Source: Paralvinella palmiformis (lineage: Eukaryota > Annelida > Polychaeta > Terebellida > Alvinellidae). From it: 64,000 nucleotides of DNA. The position numbers were made by a program, and so were the translations under genes. This document shows, piece after piece, positions 47,943 through 60,044 of this stretch. The notes under the pieces are model-generated. The model saw only the letters and a program-made list of their open reading frames with translations. It was not told where the DNA came from and did no database searches. The number at the start of each line of letters is the position of its first letter. The stretch's first letter is position 1. The stretch is taken from contig JAODUP010000114.1 of assembly GCA_025642065.1 (NCBI GenBank), positions 605,001 to 669,000 on the forward strand, in the 5' to 3' direction.

Positions 47943-48959
47943 CTGGTTAGTAAAGGAAATTAATGGTCAGGTTATATAGAACACGATTTTGCATCGATAG
48001 ATTATTAAACTTTAGAATTTAGCCAAGTTTATTAATAACGAAGAGTTATTTATTTTGGGCAAAGTTCTAGTTTCTTCCACACTGATTGCACAAAAACGTA
48101 CCAACATTAACCCTTTACTTACTGATATAACAAGTCACGTTTCTCGAGCAACAAAGCATGATATTTGTCATCAAGACACTCCTTCCACTCTAGTTCTCTC
48201 TTTAAGCTTAGCTTGGCCCTCTCTGCATTAAACGTGTCCCTATGATACAAACAAATGTGCTACGAGTGCAATGTCAAACTCATACGTCGGCCCATTTAGC
48301 CTATCAATTGTGCACAAAAGTGGCCGTAAAACATCAATCATGATGATCATCATCATCATCAAACTCACACGACGGCCCATTTAGCCTATCATGTGCACAA
48401 GAGTAGCCGTAAAACATCAATCATCATCATCATCATCAAACTCGTATGAGGATTTAAGAAGTGTTTTATTGAAAAATTATACTTGTCATAACATATTATT
48501 AGGGTAAGTTATCAGAGAAGTTATTAAAGCGCCGAGTGACGACGTTTGGTTTCGTTTAGACTCCGGAAAAATGGCTGAGGAGTGACTCCCGAGAGAGACA
48601 ACCCCAAACATGGGAACCCTGAGTCCGATTCAAACCGACAACCTGATCGCTTACTGTCCAACGTTCTAATAAAATGCGATATCGAAGAGCTCTTACTGAA
48701 CCAATCGGCTGTATACCTCCAGGTAAAGGTTGGAACTTAATTAAATCTTTTTTGGGTACCTTCAAGGGGGGGGGGGTGGAATCATATTTGACCAAATGTC
48801 TCAGTTTGACCAATGCCAGGAGAAAATAAACTATTAGCTTGATCCATATTAATCTGCATGCCACGGATAATTTATTCTAGTTTTCAGAGGTTGATATTTT
48901 CATAATTAAAAACAACCTTTGGCATAACTGTAAAAGTTCCTAAGAAAATATGTGTTAAA

Positions 48960-48999
<40 letters not shown>

Positions 49000-51900
49000 G
49001 GGTCAATCCATATACAATGGACCAAATTCTTAAAAAGTTCCCACCTGACCATTTCAGATTATATTATTTTTTTATATCTATTAACTACCATGTATATGAT
49101 GAAGCGTGGCACAATTTTAGCTTTCGCTAAGAAATATATTCAGAGTTACACCACTTTGAATGCTATTTCGCGTAAAATGCCCTGTCGTGGATCCATGATT
49201 TGGGCTACAAGGTCTTACCGTGTTATATCTGATTTTTTGTTATAACAGGGCCAGACTCTATGTGTTTACAAACCTCGCTTTCTGGAGTTTGTTCTTGGTT
49301 TTGTTTCGTCTTTCATTGTATCTGAACAACTGTTGGTCGTATTTCTCCGATAATGTCATCAACTCATGTTGAAGTAAGTCAACTTCCTTTGTCAAGAAGG
49401 ATACTTTCTCCACCAGTGTCTTCCTACTTTGTTCTGAATTATCGTACTAAATGTTGGAAAACATTATGTTGGAATTTTACTTATGTTAATTAATTTCAAA
49501 AAAACAACAACAAAAAACAAACACATTTTAAAAATAAGAATTATGTTAATTTTATGATAAAAAAAATAATCTCTTGTATAAGCATCTTTTGACTTAAATC
49601 ATGATTATAAGTTTGCACATTTGAATATGAGATATGTGAGTGATATCATAAGCACAAGTCTACGCCGTCATCTTACCTCTTTACTACTGAACTCTGTCTG
49701 TTTATTTATCGTCTCCAACTTCGTCTCGACATCCAATAATTTCAGTTGTAACTCGGTGTTCTTCTGCTGTAGTTGATGTTCATGTTGACGTGTAGTCATC
49801 AGCTGATTGTTAATTTCATCAGAACTAATGCCAGCTAGTGACCTGTATAATATTACATCAGACTCATGACATACTAATCGCAGCAGCTCACAGTTTTCAG
49901 ACTGCAACTTCCAGCAAACATGGGTTCAAGCAAATGTATAGCTTCCTTCAAACAGTGGCCAGAGTTAGTCATTTGATAATGAGACATGGCCATCAAGTAA
50001 ACCCACAAGAACCCTCGATAATTTTTCAGAATATGTGCTCAATGCAAAACAGCTATGTATGTGACCAACTGTTGAATGTAGCCGTATGATTCAGGTAATA
50101 TTTATTATTAGCCAGATTCAGCTGTTAGTTTAAACAATATTGATTGATTCCCAAACATGCAAAGCATATACAAATGGGTTTTAAACAGATTCAGCTGTTA
50201 GGTATGTGACAGTGACATGACAGTAACCCTGACAATGTTTTGGCTGTAATAAAATCTAAAGTAAATGCATGCACCAGAATAACAAATCTGATTTGAAAAC
50301 CGTAATTAATTTTGAAAGACCAAGAATACAGTTCAACATAAACCCAACCCGAATCAAGATAAATAAAATGTTCACCTGTTAAATTTTTCTTCTTGCAGCT
50401 GGTTTTGCAGCTGCATCACTTCCTCCTGTTTCTGATACAGCTGTTCCTTTATAGAAGCCATTTCGTTCAGGTCGCGTTCAGCATATTCCAGTTTTAGTTT
50501 GGCTTCAATCAGTTCTTGTTGTAGAGCATATAACTGGAAAATAGAAACCTAGTACTTTACTTGTTTGTTACGGAATGTCTGGCAAATCAGATGGAAATAT
50601 ATCACTTAATTAGCTGCATAGTTTTCATTTAAAAGAAGAAAAAAAAAATATCAAACGAATATCGCTGACAAAAACAAATCTAAAAAAAGAGGATTAAATG
50701 CAAATTAAAATAAAAAGACAAAGATATTTAACAAAATTACCACTTCATAACTTGGATATTGTTTTAATTTATAATCCATAATAATATAAAATGTTCTACA
50801 TTATTGTATAGCTGTGGGATTTAAAAAAAACTAAACATTTGAGAACAATTTATAACATATAACAATAGTTCAAAATGTTTTGAAATGTGAATCTTCACAA
50901 AGAAACGGAGCAGTCATACGAGAAGGACAGCATGGTAAATCTTAAGTTATGACATCAGGGTAATGACAAAGCTGAATTAGATTAAAGATGATATACCAGG
51001 TAATAATAATATAATAATAGTACGTGACATTTAGAGTGCTTGCGATACAGCTAGATAGCTGCTCTATGGCGCTTTACAGTATTATTACACCTGCTGACTC
51101 AGACCTGTTTCAATCCAGCACACGTCTCAACTCCCAAGGAACATACAATGCATGCTGCCATTATAGGCACAAAGATATAATGAAATCCATTGATTATTAC
51201 TATGTCTAAACAAACTGAAGTCATCCATCAGCAAAGGTATTTAATTAAATGTTGGTGGTTAGAGACCTTTGGTGGAACAGATATAAATTATATCTACCAG
51301 GTAGATATTAAAGTTGCCTCATGTAATTGTAATTATTTGTGTCTAGATTGGGCTTAGATTTTATTCTTTAAACATTATGAAGCTAAAACGTCCCCCTCCT
51401 TAATTATAATAAATACTACCGGTATGTCTCCAAGTTAATTAAATATAAATCCTTACAACAAGAAAGTAAGCAATTATTTTTAACTGAGAAGAGAACACAA
51501 GAAGATGACTCATGACATGACAATTATAATGCCATTTCCTTTCAAAATATATATTAATTTCTTGTTACTTGCTAACTATCTTATTTTAGGAGACTATTTC
51601 TCAATTTGTGCTATGTAATTATTATTAATGATGCAGTCATTATTTTTTTAGAATCAAATAAAAATACAATATATTGCCTGCATTAAATGTACATTGATGT
51701 TGGTACTGATGAGGTTGATAACAGCTACCTCTTCAAATGAGAATATATAATTGTGACATATAATAATACATGTTTTGTGATGAATAAATGAATTCAGATT
51801 CCTAATCACAATTAATTTAGTTTTTACTTCGATAAATAAAATGATCCATTTCTATTTTATATTCTAAATGATTCAGCCAATACTTTATTATTTTAATAAT

Positions 51901-54900
51901 TGGTCCTTTGGATGTTTAAATTACCAATGTTTTAATAGACTTTGTTAATTTTATATTATAAAGCAAATATTTAATTTCCTTATCAGAGCTATAAGTCAAT
52001 CTTTTTTAAGATACTAGGTAATAAACTAGTATAACACCTTTCACTTAGACTACTTGTTGCACGTAGTAGTTAAAAATTGTATTTATAACATAATATTTAT
52101 AACAAATCCCTGGAATGAAAAATAATCACCATAGCAACAAGTTGAGTTTCATCAGTCTACTTTTCATAATTTGGTAACATATTTTATGCTTAGTCTGAAA
52201 ATGTCCTTCCCCAAAAATACCATGAAACAACCCCCATTAGACATAAATCAATTAAACAGAAATATAATGGAAAATATAGTGACCTCTGGTTAATTTCACT
52301 GGTGTAGAGATTAACCTTTTGTGTTAACAATAACTGGCAAATCCCCATGTGAGATTTTACTAAATGCCATAGTATTTTGATTTTATAGACAAATTCAGGT
52401 ATTAATTTATCGGCTCATAATATTAAGAGTGGCTGACCATGTTAAAATGTGTTTTAAGTGTCCGAGGATGTAAAACTGACCATGTTAAAATGGTGTTTTA
52501 AGTGGTGTTAAGAATTGTCCGAGGATGTAAAACAATCTTCCAATGATCTTGTTCAGGTTTTTTTACTCCATTTTTACATTGCTCCATTTATTAAAACTAG
52601 AGGAAAGGGAATACGTTTGGTTACAGGGATATCACAGTGCTTCAATGGCCCACAGTAGAAATATACACTTGGAATGGAAATGAAGAATGAATAAAAAATT
52701 AAATTGAAGCTCAGTCATGCTAAATGCATGGTAATAGTTTCAAACCATATATGTTACACTGGTACATTAACAAATACAGTCCAGAGTAAACAACTGTCTA
52801 TATTATAGAGCCTGTATTCACTATTATAATAAGAGGATACAGTTTTAAGCTTAGTTAAGAGCTTCAATAAAATAATGAACAATAATTTGAAAATTCCTAA
52901 TTAACATACCTTGCACATTCTAATAAAGTTTGACGTGCAGTGTTAGAGAAGTATGATGTACCATTAAAAGGGACCAAGATGGGTGTAAAATATTTTATAT
53001 GATAAAGCTCTTCAGTAAACTTGTGTTACATTTTTGATGGTACCTATTGATGGTAGCATTATCACGGAAAACTATAGGCATGATAGACTGTTGTACTGAT
53101 GACAAATATGGCCATTCATAAATCTCGGCTATTTTAAAGTATACACGCAATTGTGACAGAGAACGAGATTTAGAGTTGTTATAGAACATTGTTTTAGTTA
53201 TGTATCAGCAGATAGTATTCAGTATGAGCCTGCATGGTAAAGACAGGTTAATGTTTCAGTATTTATGCATGTTATAGCTCTTCTATTATCAGCTGAAATA
53301 TAAAGTTTATAAAGATTTCAACAGAGTGAAGTTCTACCTATGACTGAAATATTTATAGTTTCATGCGTTTTTTAAGCACTACAAATATACTTGAAGATAT
53401 TTTGCAGAAATCCCACATGAAGGGTGACATTCTGAATTTATGGGGGTGCATTTTTTTCAAATTATATAATGTTATTAAAACAAAACAAAGACCATAGCTG
53501 ACAAAACTAAACATATTAAAAATACCAAAGTGAAAAAGAATAACACTTAAAACACATTAATGTGAGCAAAGCAAACTACCACAGTTAAAGCTATCGTTAA
53601 ATATTTACAGCACGAGTCTTACCGTTGAATCTGATCCTGCCTTTAGCTGTAATGTATATCATTATTATTATAATACATACAACTGTTACATTAGTACATA
53701 CACTTTAAATAATACTTCATCTCATCTATCTCATCTAATTTAAAGCAGCAAAATTATGCTTTATTTAAAAAAAGACAGATTAGATTAAATTTGTTACACC
53801 CATGTCCTGACTTGATCTGACCTGATTCATTTTGGATATGAGTACACTAGCTAAAATCTGATTTCATGATATTATATACTGCCAACAATTACATAAACCC
53901 TTACAATGTCCACAGATTTCTGATGGATATTGTTCACAAATATTGCTAGTAAAAATTGATAACTTTTTTTAACTCTGGCTTGCTGTGTATCATTAATTGA
54001 GAGTTATCATTTCTAAGAATACACACAAACACAATACCAGGCATATTTCAAAACTGAATTATAAATTAGACAAAAATAGATAACAGAACAGATCAATAAT
54101 GATTTCAATTCATTTGTATGATACCTCAACACATAAACAGTTATTGAATGGTTCTTGGACATGAAATGGTCCTATTCAAGAACAGTTCATTATTCAAAAA
54201 GACTTCATGAAAAGTATTGAGTTCATGAACAGTTCATGAATGATTCTTGAACTCAATACTACAGATGAATATATAGTGCATGAACATTTGATGCATTTGA
54301 TATCTGAAGGGTGTTTCATCTTTGACTTCGCTTCATTACCTTCGGAGGTTGCTCAGACAATTTAGCCTATCATGTGCACAGAAAAAACAGTCTGATGCTG
54401 GGGGAACTGTACTATTCGCCTTGCAGTTAATTTCGCCCCATTTTATGTTCGCTTTCGGGAACCATTGCCCTCAATTTTATTCGCCCCTTAGTTAGTTAAA
54501 ATACAAGTTATTACCAACTAGTCAAAATACAAAGCTGGCCTCTTGGTGGAGCAAGTGGACTAGCTGGTAGAATGGCAAGTTGTGTCCTTTTTGGACCTTC
54601 CTGATAACACCAGATTATTAATCTGTTGTTAGACATCACTATTGTAGCAACAGGGTTGTATGGTATAGGAAACTAGCTTCATTTTACATAATCACACACA
54701 GATGTATTATTTGTTGCGTTTGAATAAAAGGAAGCTCAAGGTTTGTTTATTTAGTTATTGCAATAATTAACTTTATGAAGATAATAACCAAAAGGTATTG
54801 TATATATCACTATCATAACGTGCCAAATGTAATCATCCCAGTAATAATTTAAAAAGAGGGCTCCCTTATTTGCAGATTTAGACAGTTACTTCTATTTAAA

Positions 54901-57422
54901 AAATCTATATTTATTCATTGACATACTTTTACAGATATAATTAGCCACAATTGAAGTATTTATTTATTTGTAGTAACAAGTTTCCACTAATATTAACTGG
55001 GCAATTAATATTGATTGATGTTTTATGGCCACTTTTGTGCATATGGTAGCCTAAATGGGCCATTAGCAACCCCCAAAGGTAATGAAGCAAAATCGAAGAT
55101 GAAACACCCTTCAGATATGCCCATGCCAAGATTCAAACTCAGGTGGTAGTGATCTGTGATCCAATGCACTACCAGTTAGACCACGGAGGCATCCTAACAT
55201 TAACTAGTAATTGAATGTGAAAATGCTCAAGGTTGCATTTAAAAAAGGAAATATCTGACATTACCAATATTTAAATAGCATTTTCATAAATCACAATAGT
55301 TTCTCTATTACCTTACTACTACAGGATGTAATTAAGATAACAATATTTACTGTCAACTGACCATATTTTCTATGACATCAGAGTGAGTCTGTGCTATCAA
55401 TGTTTCACCATTTCTTTCACCTTTTATAAATGAGAGTTCTTCTTTAGCACCAGCCAATACTAGGTGAGTCTGGAAAAAAGAGAGTAGAATTATAGATTTA
55501 TATACAGATAAGGTAATGTGCATGTATGTTTGCATGCACACACACACATTCACACACACACACACTTGCACACACACACACACACACACACCCTGGCGAA
55601 ATGAAATTCATGACTTGATGAACTACTCATGAAATGTTCACATGACTGGTTCATGAACCATAATTCATGAACAGTTCACCATACAAGTTCATGAATGGTT
55701 GAAGAATATTTCATGAATCTGGAAAGGTTCACGAACCATTCATAAAGTGTTCATGAACCTAGTTCAAGAATTGTTGAAGAACATTCCAAGAACCTCATAT
55801 ACCATTCATAAACATTAGAGTTCAAGAACATACGAAACAAGTAGTTTTGGCATAATATTATTTAGTTTCTAGGATGAAATACCAATATTTAAGACAAATA
55901 ATTGTCAGACATATGGTCAAATATTCATAATTAAACTAAGAACGTGTTTTCTATCTCAGATTCTTTGTGTTTGTTTTGTTTTTGGGGAGAATCCCCAGGC
56001 TGTCACTTATTCAGCACAGCCTCTATGTTGGAGTGGTTGAGGATCTCTTCTCCCACCACTCAAAGAGGAGCAGTATGGAAAGATGGAGTCGAAATACCAT
56101 GAAGGCGGTCACTGCCAGAGTATTTAATTATTTTATGTCCTCGGCTCAGGAGGTCTTTAATGACAACGTCCCACTTTATTTTTAATAATTCAGTGGAGAA
56201 GGCAGCGCCATCTGATGTAGTTAGCCACCAACGATGTTGTGAGTCGAGAAATTAATTTCTGGAAAGGTTTCGACCTCTCACTGGGATCGAACCTGTCCCT
56301 TTACCAAGTGCTGGGTTTAGAAGTAAAAACAACTAGGCCTATAAAGCGCATGCGTGAACTCAAGCGTGAACTCTCATGCTGATCGTTCGAAACTATGGCA
56401 TATTTTCTGGTGATGTGATTGGTCAATGAGATAAAAGCGCGACTGTGAGTTTTGTTTTAAACAGTTGAGTGGTTTAAGAGCAGCATCATACAAGTGTTGT
56501 TTATAACAGCTCTAAGAAGTTTTCAAGTGTGACGATCTTAAATAAACATGTATATTTTAGTTGATTGGGTGTGGAGAGCCTGTTGAGTATTGTTAAATAC
56601 ACAGGCATTGTTACACAAAGAAAGGATTTTCTGATTATCGTAAAGGTGAGCAGGAGACAACATTAACAAGGGATTATATATAGATCTAGACTCTAGTCTA
56701 CTCATAATGACACTGTTAGATCTATATAGATCTAATTCTAATCTAAGTAACGTTCAGATTTCTATTTTTATTTGACTATTATACTGTATTAGTGTATATT
56801 TTTTAAACAGATACTGAGATAGCATATACTGATACAGAATAATAGATCTAATCAACAGTTTATGTTTTAACACCTATAGATTATAGAGTATAGTAATAGC
56901 ATAGCCTCTAGTCATGTTGATCTACTCATCTAGATCTAGTCACTAGACTAGTCTAGTGGCATCAATTGTAAATATAATGTTAGGTAATAGATCTAGAGGT
57001 CTACTATTACCGTAACTGTGTAAGGCGTAACCATGTAGCCCAGTCACAGTCAGAGTCTGCTCAGAGCTGAGCCCCAAATTTTAATGAAACTAATTAGTCT
57101 GGAGTTTGTCACTTACTGAAATGTGCATATTTTACAGTGAATAGGACCATTTCATGTTCAAGAACCATTCATGAACTGTTCATGGAACATGTGCATTGAA
57201 ATGTTCTTGAACAGTTCCTGAACTCTGTGCCTTGAACTGTTCATGAACTTTTCAAGAATAGGACCATTTCATGTTCAAGAACCATTCGTGAACTGTTCAT
57301 GTGCTGTTCATGAATTCTGTGCATGAACTGTTCATGCACAATTCTTGAATAGTTCATGATCTTTTCACCAGGGGACACACACACACACACACACACACCA
57401 CACATGTTGTCAGTGTATGGAC

Positions 57423-57470
<48 letters not shown>

Positions 57471-60012
57471 AGATAATTTATTTTAATAGTTCTCATCAGC
57501 ACAATAATTTGCCAACAGATTATTACAAAATGAAACCTGATATGGAAAAATAATGTTATAAAGATAAAATGATGAAAATAAAAGTGTTATTAAAAAAAGT
57601 TTAATTTAACAAATCTCCACAAAAATGACAAATTCAGCAAATAAAATCAGACATCAAAAGCCCACATCTAATTATAGACATACCTCATCTAGTTGATTTT
57701 TAAGCTCCTGGTTTTTCATTTCAAGATCAACAATTTTTTTGTTAAGTTCTTCTGGTTTATTCTGTAACAGAAGTATCACAATTTAAAAAATAACTGACAA
57801 TAAGGATGGCTCTTAGGCATAATAATAGTAATAATAATACAGTTCACAATTAGCTAATCCATATACTTCTTTTTCTTTCAATTTAAATTCTGTTTAATGA
57901 ATGATCTAAAATATAATAATACCATGCCAACTGAGATGATATTATTCATATCTGATGATTTCCTGTTGATAACCGAATAAATAATTCATTGTTCGTTATT
58001 ATGACAGACCTGAAGGAGAAACTTCTTTGTGTCTTTATCGAACCAACTCATGTCTGATTCAGGGACGCTCGATTCCAACATAACGTCTGCAGGTCTCAGT
58101 TTGGCAACATCTTCACGCAAAGCATCGAGCAGCTGAAAGAGTAGATGGATGAAACAGAAAATTAAAATAGCGTTTTGGTGTTTTAAGCCTTTTTCATGAG
58201 ACAATCTTCTATTTCGTGTGAAAGTAAAACGATTACTTAATTGTCGACGTACTTTCATTTTCTCTTCAATGTCTCTCTTCAGCCTTTTGTTTTCAATGAG
58301 TGCATTTTCCAGTTGATCTCTTAAGGAGTCGGCTTGCTTCTCGGAAGCTTCTTTAATGCACTCAGTTTGTGTCTAAATAATTCAACAAGGAAAGTACAAT
58401 TAATGCAACTACAAAGAAAAACTTACATAGTACACTACTGAAATAAATACAATGCATTATAGTATAACAGACTATCATATAAACAATGGTTGGTAGTTTA
58501 GTTGACCAACCACGGTGGTAGTTTAATAGACCAACCATGGTTGGTAGTTTAATTGACCAATCATATTTGGTAGTTTACTAGACCAACTGTGATTAGTTGT
58601 TTAATTGACCAACCAATTGATTGGTTGTTTAATTGACCAACCATGATTGGTTGTTTAATTGACCAACCTTGGTTGGTTGTTAAATTCATCAACCACGGTT
58701 GGTAGTTTATTTTATAGCCATGGTTTGGATATTAATTATTGAAGTTCAATATCACCAAGGTAGATAGTAAAATCTTTTCAGCAGACTTATTTTAAGAATG
58801 AGATAGTATCTCGTCTCTCTGAACCAATTAATTATCTACAAATATGAATGAGTGAGAGAGTTAGTGAGTGAGTGAGTAAGTAGTTTGTTCAGCTGCAATA
58901 GTGATTACACCAGGGACATATGGACAGATCAGACTCTCTCTGGGAAAAGCCGTACAAACTTAGTATCAAGAGTAGAATAATATCTTACTACATGCAAGAG
59001 GATACTGTAGGCCAATCCTAAATCTCCAAACATACAAGAATATAAAAGCAACACAAAACAGCTCTGTTGTTCTTCTACCATCATATGATTTAAACACTGA
59101 TATGTATGTTTATGTTTTAAGGAATAGTAAGAACACTTAGTAATTAAGAATGATCAGTCAGCAAATATACTGATCAAAGTTATGTTCTATACAGTAATAG
59201 CTGACATTATATAAATTCTCATACAGCTACAAGAAATTACATGATGATTCTATATATGTTAAAAATCACTCACATAATTGTAAACATGTCAATTTTGATC
59301 CAGTTAATATAGCAAAAATCACATCTGTGTTACATCTATTAGTTTCAGCTAACTCAACCTTGACATAAATAAACTACTGTACCTTATTATAGAAATTAAT
59401 TAATAAAATGTCTCATAATTTCAATATTTTGATTGTTCTCCCATCCTTCTCATATAAATAAGATAAAACAATACTTAAACTCCAATATATACCAGAAATG
59501 GTGACATGAAATAATTAACATTTGGAAGCTTTTGGCAGCACTTAATTTAGATTACAATTAATGTAAACTAGAGCTGTTTTCACACACACACACACACACA
59601 GAGACATTCTATGCAACCTGATGAAGACTTGAATAGGTCGAAACCGGTCGTTGCTATTGGGTTGAGTCGTGTTGTATCGCTGCTATTAGTATTAATCTGA
59701 ATTTATTCTGATTTATGCTCATATTATTCATACATTATTCATACTGTGTATTAATATTTTATTTTTCCATTTTAGGCTTAATCTTTCTTTGCACAAAGCC
59801 TGGTTTTGTTTAAATCATATTCTCTTTTTATATTTAGATTATCCTCTTCTGGATTATTTTAGAAATTTGTTTTTTCTTTCATTTTTCTCAAATTTTAATG
59901 GTAATTAATTATACTTGCAATTAAATAATTTTTTTTAAATCAGTTTTGAGTTATAATTGTTGTTTGAATGAAAGTATAACACCTGTGCCAGCGCCTTAAG
60001 TATCTTTATAAA

Positions 60013-60044
<32 letters not shown>

